From an uncultured Roseateles sp. (GTDB lineage Bacteria; Pseudomonadota; Gammaproteobacteria; Burkholderiales; Burkholderiaceae): a DNA stretch of 15,872 nt. This document shows positions 1 to 7,685 of the stretch, piece by piece (the first letter of the stretch is position 1; the number at the start of each line of letters is the position of its first letter). Location of the stretch: the NCBI GenBank assembly GCA_946886855.1, contig CAMPJJ010000116.1:1-15872 (forward strand), in the 5' to 3' direction. The notes beneath the pieces were generated by a model. It ran no database searches, had not been told where the DNA came from, and saw nothing but the letters and a program-made list of their open reading frames with translations. The position numbers were made by a program, and so were the translations under genes.

Positions 1-3000
1 AGCAAGCAGGTGGCCGGCCTGACGACCGACCAGATGGCCGCGATCGAAAGCGGTGACCTGAAGTCGCTGTCCACGGTCGCCCTGCGCGCCCTGACCAGCG
101 ACCAGCTGCAGGCGCTGAGCTCCGACCAGGTCGAAGCGCTCACCACTGCCCAGGTGGCTTCGCTGACGACGGGCCAGATCAGCCAGTTCGCCACCGACGA
201 CTTCGCCGCGCTGACGACCGGCCAGCTGCGCGCCCTGACCACGGGTCAGGTGGCGTCGCTGACTTCGGCCGAACTGGAAGCGCTCGACAGCAACCAGATC
301 GCCGCGCTGACGACCCAGCAGGTCGCCGCGTTGACGACCGGCCAGATCAGCAACCTGGGCTCCGACGACCTGAACGCCCTGACCAGCGCGCAGATCAAGG
401 CTTTGAGCACCGCCCAGGTGGCCGCGCTGACGACGGCGCAGGTGTCGACGATGGAGACCGCGGACGTGGCCGCGCTGGCGACCAATCAGGTCGCGGCGCT
501 GAGCTCCGACCAGGTCGGCGCCCTGACGACCGACGCGGTCGTGGCGCTGAGCTCGGTGCAGGTCGCCGCGCTGACCAGCAAGCAGGTCGCCGGCCTGACG
601 ACGGACCAGATGGGCGCCATCGAGACGGGGGATCTGAAGGCCCTGTCGACCGTGGCCCTGCGCGCCCTGACCAGTGACCAGCTGGCGGCGCTCGGCTCCG
701 ACCAGGTCGCCGCGCTGACGACCCAGCAGGTCGCCGCGCTGACGACCGGCCAGGTGAGCAACCTGACCTCCGACGACCTGAACGCGCTGACCAGCGCGCA
801 GGTCAAGGCGCTGACGACGCAGCAGGTCGCCGCGCTGACCACGGCGCAGGTCTCCGCGATGGAGAGCAACGACGTGGCCGCGCTGTCCTCGCAGCAGGTC
901 CAGGCGTTCAGCTCGGCCCAGATCGGCGCGCTGAGCACCGATTCGGTCATCGCGCTGACCTCCGGCCAGGTGGCCGCGCTGTCCTCGGCGCAGGTCAAGG
1001 GCCTGACGACGGACCAGATGGCCGCGATGGAGACCGCGGATCTGCGCGCCCTGTCGACGACCGCCCTGCGCGCCCTCGGCACCGATCAGATCGAAGCGCT
1101 CGACAGCAACCAGATCGCCGCACTGACGACGCTGCAGGTCGCCTCGCTGACGACCGCCCAGATCGCCAACCTGACCAGCGACGACCTGAACGCGCTGACC
1201 AGCGGCCAGATCCGCTCGCTGAGCAACACCCAGCTGCAGGCCCTGACGACCGCGCAGATCTCGACGATGACGACGGACGACGTCGCCGCGTTGAGCTCCA
1301 CGCAGCTGCAGGCCTTCGGTTCGGCCCAGATCGGCGCCCTGAGCACGGATGCGATCGTGGCGCTGAGCTCGTCGCAGACGGCGGCGCTGACCTCGGCGCA
1401 GGTGGACGGCCTGACGACCGACCAGATGGCGGCCTTCGAGACGGGTGACCTGCGCAGCCTGAGCACGCTGGCGATCCGTTCGCTGGACAGCGCGCAGCTG
1501 GAAGCCCTGGACAGCAACCAGATCGCCGCGCTGACGACACAGCAGATCGGCGCGCTGAGCACGCTGCAGGTGAGCCAGATGGCCACCGACGACGTGCAGG
1601 CGCTGACCTCGCAGCAGATCGTGTCGATGAGCTCGGCCCAGTTGCACGCCTTCACGACCGACCAGGTGCAGGCGATCGACTCCGGCGACCTCGCGGCGAT
1701 CAGCAGCGCGAACATGGTGGCCTTCGGCTCCGCCGACTTCGAGGCCTTCACCTCGGATCAGATCCACGCGCTGACCTCGCAGCAGTGGAGCGCCGTGGGT
1801 GCGACGCAGGTGGCCGGCATCGAGACCGCCGACATCGCGTCGATCACCACCGACGGCATCCATGCGCTGAGCACGACCGCCCTGCATGCGTTCAACACCG
1901 ACCAGATCGCGGCGCTGACCAGCGACCAGGTCCATGAATTCAGCACGGCGCAACTGCGCTCGCTGGGCACGGACCAGATCGCGGCCCTGTCGACCGAGGA
2001 CATCGCATCGATGACCAGCACGCACTTCGCGACGCTGACCTCGACGCAGATGCACGCCTTCACGACGGACCAGATCCTGGCGCTGGATTCCAGCGACATC
2101 CACGCCCTGACCTCGATCCAGGTGCAAGGTCTGTCGACGGACCAGATCGTGGCGATGACGTCCGACCAGTTCATCGGCTGGGACACGCAGGACCTGGCCA
2201 GCATGAACATGCAGCAGGTGCTGGCGATGACGTCCGACCAGACGGCCGGCTTCACCGGTGAGCAGACCAACGCGCTGTTCCTGGCCTCGCCGATCGTGCT
2301 GGACCTGGACGGCAACGGCATCCAGACGGTGTCCGCGGCGCAAGGCGTGAACTTCGACCTGAACGCCACCGGTCACAACGACAAGTGGGGCTGGGTCGGC
2401 GGCAACGACGGCCTGCTGGTGATGGATCGCAACGGCAACGGCTCGATCGACAGCGGTGCGGAGCTCTTCGGCGCCGGCACCACGGTCAACGGCCGCAAGG
2501 GCCTGGACGGCTTCGCCGCCCTCGCCTCGCTGGACACGAACCATGACGGCCACATCAACGCGAAGGACGTGGACTTCAGCAAGCTGCAGGTCTGGGTCGA
2601 CGCCAACCACGACGGCAAGACCGACGCGGGTGAGCTCAAGACGCTGGCGGACCTGGGCATCACCGACCTGAACCTCGGCGCGACCAAGGGCACCGACGTC
2701 GACCACGGCAACGTGCTGGGTCTGGTGTCCAGCTTCACCAAGTCGGACGGCACCTCGCACGAGATGACGGACGTGTGGTTCGCCAAGGACGGCTCGCAGC
2801 ACACGGCCACCAACGCGACGGCGGCGACCCCGCACCTGGGCGACCTGCTGGCCCAGCCGGAGGCCAACCTGCTCGGAGGCGCCACGGCGTCCACCGCGAC
2901 GGCGGTCACGGCGGCGACCACCGCCGCGGCCACCGACACGGTGAACCACGACGTCATGAGCGCGGCCTACAAGAAGCTGCATGAAGACGACCAGAACGGC

Positions 3001-3018
3001 GCTGCTCCGCTGATCTAA
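1..3018 (+). CDS. Giant octapeptide-repeat protein with C-terminal EF-hand-like Ca2+ module (5' partial)
   Basis: Frame 1 is open from the first base to TAA at 3016-3018, so the start lies upstream; 1,005 residues are visible. Residues 6-757 are 94 uninterrupted octads of the type A-L-[ST]-[ST]-x-Q-[VIL]-x; position 6 is Gln in 64 and Asp in 18. The C-terminal 248 residues start at A-L-F-L-A-S-P-I and carry D-L-D-G-N-G, then loops D-R-N-G-N-G (2425-2463), D-T-N-H-D-G (2533-2568) and D-A-N-H-D-G (2599-2634). The last two fit the 12-residue EF-hand spacing with D12 and E12. Such modules occur in FrpC/RTX-like secreted proteins, but the classic GGxGxD nonapeptides are absent. An Ala/Thr-rich linker leads to the tail E-D-D-Q-N-G-A-A-P-L-I. 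I see no Cys. A secreted or surface role, perhaps by type I secretion, is inferred; the function is unknown. The next gene is its full-length paralog. Confidence 0.93.
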   Translation, partial: SKQVAGLTTDQMAAIESGDLKSLSTVALRALTSDQLQALSSDQVEALTTAQVASLTTGQISQFATDDFAALTTGQLRALTTGQVASLTSAELEALDSNQIAALTTQQVAALTTGQISNLGSDDLNALTSAQIKALSTAQVAALTTAQVSTMETADVAALATNQVAALSSDQVGALTTDAVVALSSVQVAALTSKQVAGLTTDQMGAIETGDLKALSTVALRALTSDQLAALGSDQVAALTTQQVAALTTGQVSNLTSDDLNALTSAQVKALTTQQVAALTTAQVSAMESNDVAALSSQQVQAFSSAQIGALSTDSVIALTSGQVAALSSAQVKGLTTDQMAAMETADLRALSTTALRALGTDQIEALDSNQIAALTTLQVASLTTAQIANLTSDDLNALTSGQIRSLSNTQLQALTTAQISTMTTDDVAALSSTQLQAFGSAQIGALSTDAIVALSSSQTAALTSAQVDGLTTDQMAAFETGDLRSLSTLAIRSLDSAQLEALDSNQIAALTTQQIGALSTLQVSQMATDDVQALTSQQIVSMSSAQLHAFTTDQVQAIDSGDLAAISSANMVAFGSADFEAFTSDQIHALTSQQWSAVGATQVAGIETADIASITTDGIHALSTTALHAFNTDQIAALTSDQVHEFSTAQLRSLGTDQIAALSTEDIASMTSTHFATLTSTQMHAFTTDQILALDSSDIHALTSIQVQGLSTDQIVAMTSDQFIGWDTQDLASMNMQQVLAMTSDQTAGFTGEQTNALFLASPIVLDLDGNGIQTVSAAQGVNFDLNATGHNDKWGWVGGNDGLLVMDRNGNGSIDSGAELFGAGTTVNGRKGLDGFAALASLDTNHDGHINAKDVDFSKLQVWVDANHDGKTDAGELKTLADLGITDLNLGATKGTDVDHGNVLGLVSSFTKSDGTSHEMTDVWFAKDGSQHTATNATAATPHLGDLLAQPEANLLGGATASTATAVTAATTAAATDTVNHDVMSAAYKKLHEDDQNGAAPLI
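112..447 (+). repeat. Local duplication of seven octads inside the first superunit
   Basis: Octads 5-11 (112-279) match octads 12-18 (280-447) one by one, for example S-L-T-T-G-Q-I-S with A-L-T-T-G-Q-I-S and Q-F-A-T-D-D-F-A with N-L-G-S-D-D-L-N. Removing either block of 168 bp turns the 24-octad first superunit into the 17-octad length seen in the next two. Codon differences show the event is not very recent. Confidence 0.7.
592..1791 (+). repeat. Superunits of 17, 17 and 16 octads (408/408/384 bp)
   Basis: Units at 592-999, 1000-1407 and 1408-1791 each open with G-L-T-T-D-Q-M, then A-[IMF]-E-T-x-D-L-[KR], then a -L-S-T-x-A-[LI]-R octad. Asp-containing octads recur at octads 8 and 12 of all three units. 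In the first two a non-Gln octad (A-L-S-T-D-[SA]-[VI]) recurs at octad 15. This is a higher-order period laid over the octads. Confidence 0.85.
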
Positions 3019-3030
3019 GCGGCAGTCCGG

Positions 3031-3055
3031 AACCGGGGGCCTCGCGCCCCCGGTT
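3031..3055 (+). terminator. Perfect 10-bp hairpin after the first repeat gene
   Basis: AACCGGGGGC (3031-3040) pairs fully with GCCCCCGGTT (3046-3055) across the loop CTCGC, starting 12 nt after the TAA stop. The stem is very GC-rich and its 3' side ends in TT followed by TGCCGTTTG, so the T-tract is weak. It could be an intrinsic terminator or an mRNA-stabilising 3' hairpin. Confidence 0.55.
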
Positions 3056-3058
3056 TGC

Positions 3059-3098
3059 CGTTTGCGGCTCCCGCTGACCGCCCGGGGGGCCGCAAACG
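3059..3098 (+). other. Second long hairpin between the two paralogs
   Basis: CGTTTGCGGC (3059-3068) pairs with GCCGCAAACG (3089-3098). Inside it T-C-C-C (3069-3072) can pair with G-G-G-G (3085-3088) with one G-T wobble, giving about 14 bp with a 12-nt loop. It starts 3 nt after the previous hairpin and ends 39 nt before the next ATG. It may be a bidirectional terminator, an attenuator or an RNA-processing site; the sequence alone does not decide. Confidence 0.4.
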
Positions 3099-3137
3099 AC
3101 AGACCGCCACGGTTTCAGAAGTACTTTCCTTTCCCGC

Positions 3138-6100
3138 ATGGCCACCTTCGACGTCGGTTCGCTCACTCCCGAGGAGATCGCAGCGCTCACCACCACGCAG
3201 CTCGCGACGCTGACGGGGTCGGAGTGGGCCTTGCTGACCGCCGAACAGGTGGTGGCGCTGACGACCGTCCAGGTGTCGGCGCTTTCGGCCCGCCAGCTCA
3301 ACTACCTGGCTTCGGGACAGCTGTCGGCGATGGCGCTGCAGGACGTCCAGGCGATCAACACGGCCGCGATCCGCACGCTGACGACCGCCTCGCTGGCGGC
3401 GTTGACCACCGACCAGATCCACGCGCTGACGACGTCGCAGATCCCCGCGCTCACCGTGGACCGCCTGCGCCGCATGGACAGCGGGCAGTTCACCGCGCTG
3501 GACAGCACGCAGATCGCGGCGCTGTCGTCGGTGCAGGTGCGCGGCCTGGGCAGCCAGCAGATCGGGATGCTGGCCACCGACGAGCTCGCCGTCTTCAGCA
3601 CCGCCTCGATGCAAGTGCTGAACACGGTCCAGATCGGCGCCTTGAGCGTGGACCAGCTCAATGCCTTCAGCACCGCGCAGATCGGGGCGCTGCGCGGCAA
3701 CCAGACCAAGGGCCTGAGCGGCGACCAGCTCAGCGCGCTGACGACCGACGCGCTGCAGGCGCTGAGCACGGGCGCGGTCCGCGGCCTGAGCACGAGCGCG
3801 GTGTCGCATCTCTCGTCCGACGCGGTCCAGTCCCTGGACAGCCGGCAGATCGCCGCGCTGACCAGCCAGCAGTTCCGCACGCTGAGCACCGACTCGCTGG
3901 TCGCGTTGACGACCGAACAGGCCGGTGCGCTCAACACGCTGCAGATCAAGTCGCTGAGCACCGCGCAGATCGCCGCGCTCGAAGGCGAGGATCTGGCCGC
4001 GATCGGCACCAAGGGCCTGCGCGCGCTGAACTCGCAACAGCTCGGCGCGCTGTCCTCGGACCAGGTGGACGCGCTGAGCTCGCGCCAGGTGCAGAGCCTG
4101 ACCTCGACCCAGTTGATCGGCCTGGGCAGCGACCAGCTGCCGGCCTTCAGCACCGACGAACTCCGCTTGCTGAGCAGCAGCGCGCTCGTGGGCCTCAAGC
4201 CCGAGGTGCTGGGCGCGATGAGCGCCGAGCAGCTCGGCGCGCTGAAGACCGTCCAGATCGCGATGCTGACGACGCGCCAGCTGGCCGCGCTCGACACCGA
4301 CGACCTGGCCGCGCTGTCCACCGCGCAGATCGCCGCCTTCAGCTCCAGACAGCTGCAGTCGCTGACTCCGGAGCAGTTCCATTCGCTGAGCACCGAGGAT
4401 CTCGCGGCGCTCAGCAGCGCGACGCTGCGCGGCCTCACGCCGGCGCAACTGGCCTCGTTGAGTTCCGAGCAGTTGGCGGCGATCAGCGGATCGCAGGCCG
4501 GCTCGCTGTCGACGACGCAACTGCGCGACCTCAGCGACGAGCAGCTGTCCGCGCTCGGCACCGGCGCGATCCAGGCGCTGTCCACGCGCGTGATCGGGAC
4601 ACTGACCGATCACCAGCTCGACGTCCTGAGTTCGGACCAGCTGCAAGCCCTCAGCAGTGCCCAGATCCGCGCGCTCTCGACGGCCCAGCTGGCGGCGATG
4701 TCGCCGGAGGACCTGAATGCGCTGACGACCTCGCAGTTCGCCGCCTTCACCTCCGCACAGTTCCGCGGGCTGACGACCGAGCAGGTCTCGCAGCTCGAAC
4801 CCGAGGACTTCGGCGCGCTGAACGCGACGGTGATCCGCTCGCTGAGCAGCGCTCAGGTGCAGGCGCTGGACATCGCCCTGGTGGCCGCCTTCAGCACCTC
4901 GCAGTCGGGGGCGCTCAATGCCGCGCAGGTCGGCGCACTGACCGCCGACCAGTTGACGGCGCTATCGTCGCAGGCCTTGCAGGCGATCTCGACGCTGGCG
5001 ATCCGCGGTCTGAGCGCCGAACAGCTGGACGCGCTGGGCCCGCTCGGCGTGGCCACGCTGCGCGACGGCCAGATCGCCGCGCTGAGCACGGCCCAGGTGC
5101 GCAGCCTCGACCATGACAGCTTCAACGCGCTGGGATCACAGCACTTCGCGGCCCTGACCTCGTTCCAGCTGGCCGCGATCTCCACCGACGAGATCGGCGC
5201 CCTGGCGCCTGAACTGCTCGCCGGCGTCAAGCCGATGTACCTGACGGCGTTGACGACCGAGCAGATCCACGTGCTGAGCCGCGAGCAGGTCGGCGCCTTC
5301 GGCAGCGCGCAGACGGCGTTGCTGGGCACCGGCCAGGTCGCCGCGCTGGCACCGTCGCAGATCGACGCGCTGTCCACCGACGGCGTGCGCGGTTTCACCG
5401 TGCAGGCACTGCAAAGCTTCACCACCGACCAGCTCAACGCCCTGGTGCCGGAGCAGTTCGCGGCGATGCGCACCAACCAGCTCGCGTCGCTCACGACCGC
5501 CCAGTTGTCCGCGATGGAACAGGCCGACCTGAACGCGCTGGACTCGACGCAGTTCGCGGTCTTCTCGTCGAAGCAGCTTGCGGCATTCACGACGGACCAG
5601 ATCCATCAGCTGGAGTTCCAGGACGTCGTCGGCCTGAACACGCGCGCGCTGCTGGGCTTGAGCTCCGCCCAGCTGGGTGCGATGAACGTCGACAGCATCG
5701 CCTCGTTGAGCAGCGCGCAACTCGCGGCGCTGAGCTCGAAGCAGTTGCTGGGCCTGACGGCGGACCAGATCGATCACCTGAGCACGGCGCAGCTCGCGAG
5801 CCTGGGCTCGCAGGCCCTGCTCGGACTGAGCAGCGACCAGTTCGGGTCGCTGGACCTGGACCAGATCGCCGCGCTGTCGGCCAGACAGATCGCCGCGCTG
5901 ACCTCCTTGCAGATCGCCGCCATGGATCCCACGGCCCTGGCGGCGCTGACGACGCTGCAGTTCGCGGCCTTGCGCTCCTCCCAGCTCGCCGCGTTGAGTG
6001 GCACACAGATCGCCGCGCTGGAGACGCAGGACCTCGCCGTCCTGCACACCACCGCGTTGAAGGCGATGGGCTCGGATCAGATTGCCCTGTTCAGCACCGA

Positions 6101-7634
6101 TCAGATCGCGGCGCTGCGGGCGGACCAGGTCGGCTCGCTGAGCTTCCAGCAGGCGGCGGCGATGCACACCGACCAGATCCAGGCGCTGGGCACGGCGCAG
6201 ATCCTGGGCCTGACGAATGTCCAGGTGCTGGCGTGGACCAGCGACCAGATCGCCGCGCTCGACGCGCAGGATGTGGCGCTGCTGCCCGGCAGGGCCATCC
6301 GCGTGATGGACGCCGGCGACTTCGCGGCACTGTCCACCGACCAGGTCCACGCCATGACCAGCACGCAGCTGGTCGAGATGACGAGTACGCAATTGAGCGG
6401 CTTCGGCACCGAGGACTACGCGGCGTTGACCTCAGGCGCCTTCCGCATGCTGGGCACGGCGACGCTGAACGCGCTGTCGACCGAGGTCTTCGCCGCGCTG
6501 GGCTCGGACCAGATCCACGGCCTGACCACGCAGGCGCTGCGCGCGCTGCACACCGAGGCGATCGCGGCGATGAACTCCGACGCGATCGAGGCGCTGGACA
6601 GCCGCCAGGTCGCGTCGCTGACGACGCAGCAGTTGGCGGCGATCACGTCCGAAGCCTTCGCCACGATGTCCAGCGACGACCTGACGGCGCTCAGCCGCGA
6701 CCAGGCCAAGGCGCTGACGGTGGACCAGATCCATGCCATCGGCAGCGACGCGATCGTCGGCTTCGAGACCCGGGACCTGGCCGCGCTCAGCATGGACCAG
6801 GTGCTGGCGTTCAGCACCGAGACCCTCCATGCGATGTCCGGCGCGCAGCTGGACGCGCTGTTCCTGGCCACGCCGATCATGCTGAACCTGGACGGCCACG
6901 GCCTCGGGACGGTGTCTGCGGCGCAGGGCGTCAGCTTCGACTTGAACAACACCGGCCATGCCCAGCAATGGGGATGGATGGCGCAGGGCAACGGCCTGCT
7001 GGCGCGCGACCTCAACGGCAACGGGCAGATCGACTCGGGCGCGGAGCTCTTCGGCACCGGCACGGTGCTGGCCAACGGCAGGCATGCGGCCAACGGCTAC
7101 GAGGCCATGCAGGCGATGGACGCCAATGGCGACCATGCGTTGAACGCCCTTGACGCGGGCTTCAGCCAGTTGCGGATCTGGGCCGATGCGAACGGCAACG
7201 GCAAGACCGACGCCGGCGAACTCAAGTCGCTGGCGGAACTGGGGATCGTCGAACTGGACCTGAACGCGCGGTCGAGCTCGACCGTCGACCACGGCAACTT
7301 GATCGGATTGATCTCCGGCTACAAGACCGCGGACGGCGTGACGCACCAGATGGGTGATGTCTGGTTCGCCAAGGCGACAGACGCCGGTGCGCCCCCAACG
7401 GTGCCGGCGGCGTCGGAACTGCTCGCGGCGCCCAAGGCGTCGGAGAACGCGCTGCTGGCCGAGAGCGCGTCGGGGTCCACGGCGGTCGCGCCTGCCACGG
7501 AGGCGGCGAACACGGCGAGCCCGGCGAGCACGGGAGACACGGCGGACCACGCCCACACGGCCATGGCGCACGCGGCGCTTTCCGCCCTGCGGCGCCAGGA
7601 CGACGAGAGCAACGGCAGCGCGCCCTTGCTCTGA
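3138..7634 (+). CDS. Giant octapeptide-repeat protein with C-terminal EF-hand-like Ca2+ module (1,498 aa)
   Basis: This is the full-length paralog of the upstream gene. The ATG at 3138 is chosen because the octad array starts just seven residues later, though the ribosome-binding site is poor (AGAAG, 16 nt upstream). There is no signal peptide. Residues 8-1239 are 154 octads in unbroken phase, more diverged than in the neighbour (for example A-L-S-T-A-Q-I-A). Residues 1240-1498 hold the C-terminal module: N-L-D-G-H-G near the start, then loops at D1291 (D-L-N-G-N-G), D1328 (D-A-N-G-D-H, whose usual Gly6 is His) and D1350 (D-A-N-G-N-G-K-T-D-A-G-E). An Ala/Thr-rich linker and the tail D-D-E-S-N-G-S-A-P-L-L follow. 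I see no Cys and only a few Trp. By analogy with FrpC/RTX-type C-termini, type I secretion and Ca2+-dependent folding outside the cell are likely but inferred. An adhesin, biofilm or contact-toxin scaffold are all possible. Confidence 0.95.
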   Translation: MATFDVGSLTPEEIAALTTTQLATLTGSEWALLTAEQVVALTTVQVSALSARQLNYLASGQLSAMALQDVQAINTAAIRTLTTASLAALTTDQIHALTTSQIPALTVDRLRRMDSGQFTALDSTQIAALSSVQVRGLGSQQIGMLATDELAVFSTASMQVLNTVQIGALSVDQLNAFSTAQIGALRGNQTKGLSGDQLSALTTDALQALSTGAVRGLSTSAVSHLSSDAVQSLDSRQIAALTSQQFRTLSTDSLVALTTEQAGALNTLQIKSLSTAQIAALEGEDLAAIGTKGLRALNSQQLGALSSDQVDALSSRQVQSLTSTQLIGLGSDQLPAFSTDELRLLSSSALVGLKPEVLGAMSAEQLGALKTVQIAMLTTRQLAALDTDDLAALSTAQIAAFSSRQLQSLTPEQFHSLSTEDLAALSSATLRGLTPAQLASLSSEQLAAISGSQAGSLSTTQLRDLSDEQLSALGTGAIQALSTRVIGTLTDHQLDVLSSDQLQALSSAQIRALSTAQLAAMSPEDLNALTTSQFAAFTSAQFRGLTTEQVSQLEPEDFGALNATVIRSLSSAQVQALDIALVAAFSTSQSGALNAAQVGALTADQLTALSSQALQAISTLAIRGLSAEQLDALGPLGVATLRDGQIAALSTAQVRSLDHDSFNALGSQHFAALTSFQLAAISTDEIGALAPELLAGVKPMYLTALTTEQIHVLSREQVGAFGSAQTALLGTGQVAALAPSQIDALSTDGVRGFTVQALQSFTTDQLNALVPEQFAAMRTNQLASLTTAQLSAMEQADLNALDSTQFAVFSSKQLAAFTTDQIHQLEFQDVVGLNTRALLGLSSAQLGAMNVDSIASLSSAQLAALSSKQLLGLTADQIDHLSTAQLASLGSQALLGLSSDQFGSLDLDQIAALSARQIAALTSLQIAAMDPTALAALTTLQFAALRSSQLAALSGTQIAALETQDLAVLHTTALKAMGSDQIALFSTDQIAALRADQVGSLSFQQAAAMHTDQIQALGTAQILGLTNVQVLAWTSDQIAALDAQDVALLPGRAIRVMDAGDFAALSTDQVHAMTSTQLVEMTSTQLSGFGTEDYAALTSGAFRMLGTATLNALSTEVFAALGSDQIHGLTTQALRALHTEAIAAMNSDAIEALDSRQVASLTTQQLAAITSEAFATMSSDDLTALSRDQAKALTVDQIHAIGSDAIVGFETRDLAALSMDQVLAFSTETLHAMSGAQLDALFLATPIMLNLDGHGLGTVSAAQGVSFDLNNTGHAQQWGWMAQGNGLLARDLNGNGQIDSGAELFGTGTVLANGRHAANGYEAMQAMDANGDHALNALDAGFSQLRIWADANGNGKTDAGELKSLAELGIVELDLNARSSSTVDHGNLIGLISGYKTADGVTHQMGDVWFAKATDAGAPPTVPAASELLAAPKASENALLAESASGSTAVAPATEAANTASPASTGDTADHAHTAMAHAALSALRRQDDESNGSAPLL
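3159..6854 (+). repeat. 24-bp coding tandem repeat: 154 in-phase octapeptides
   Basis: The stretch is exactly 154 units of 24 bp with no insertion or deletion that breaks the octad. Acidic landmark octads with E/D at positions 5-6 fall at octads 1, 18, 35, 52, 69, 86, 103, 120 and 136 (nt 3159, 3567, 3975, 4383, 4791, 5199, 5607, 6015, 6399). That is seven spacings of 17 and one of 16, then 19 octads to the end counting the landmark itself. From the second landmark on, the following octad lacks Gln at position 6. The copies are much more diverged than in the upstream paralog. Confidence 0.93.
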
Positions 7635-7651
7635 TCGGCAGCACGCCGCTC

Positions 7652-7685
7652 CGGCGAAGCGTCCGCATCGCGGAGAGCTTCGCCG
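7652..7685 (+). terminator. Imperfect hairpin after the second repeat gene
   Basis: CGGCGAAGC (7652-7660) pairs with GCTTCGCCG (7677-7685), and TCCGC (7662-7666) pairs with GCGGA (7670-7674) inside it, giving 14 bp with a small bulge. It begins 17 nt after the TGA. Only TTC follows, so termination would be weak or factor-assisted. Confidence 0.42.

Larger units (their letters stand above)
16..2271 (+). repeat. 24-bp coding tandem repeat: 94 in-phase octapeptides
   Basis: From 16 to 2271 the coding DNA divides into exactly 94 units of 24 bp, each an octad such as A-L-T-T-A-Q-V-A. No unit is shorter or longer than eight residues. Neighbouring copies differ at many synonymous sites, so the array is not a fresh exact duplication. 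Superunits begin with G-L-T-T-D-Q-M at 16, 592, 1000 and 1408, giving spacings of 24, 17 and 17 octads; a degenerate fifth start lies at 1792, 16 octads later. Confidence 0.95.

Noticed and set aside
16..2271. CRISPR array or non-coding minisatellite
   Set aside because: The 24-bp period keeps an open frame with amino-acid-level conservation and synonymous variation, so it is a coding repeat without spacers.
2425..2634. Classical RTX nonapeptide (GGxGxDxxx) repeats or a dockerin pair
   Set aside because: The Gly-Gly-x-Gly-x-Asp pattern is absent and the loops are spaced unlike a paired dockerin. EF-hand-like loops of FrpC-type modules fit better.
3015..4646. A 543-residue open frame on the - strand, with similar long ones at 5136-6392 and 6432-7571
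   Set aside because: They lie exactly opposite the octad arrays, consist of Arg/Gln/Ala/Gly-rich low-complexity text with the same 8-residue rhythm, and vanish as an idea once the + strand repeat is recognised. The absence of stops follows from high GC and repeated codons.
3062..5116. A 684-residue + strand frame rich in Arg, Ala, Gly and Asp over the second octad gene
   Set aside because: It is the shifted frame of the octad repeats, has no domain and no ribosome-binding site.
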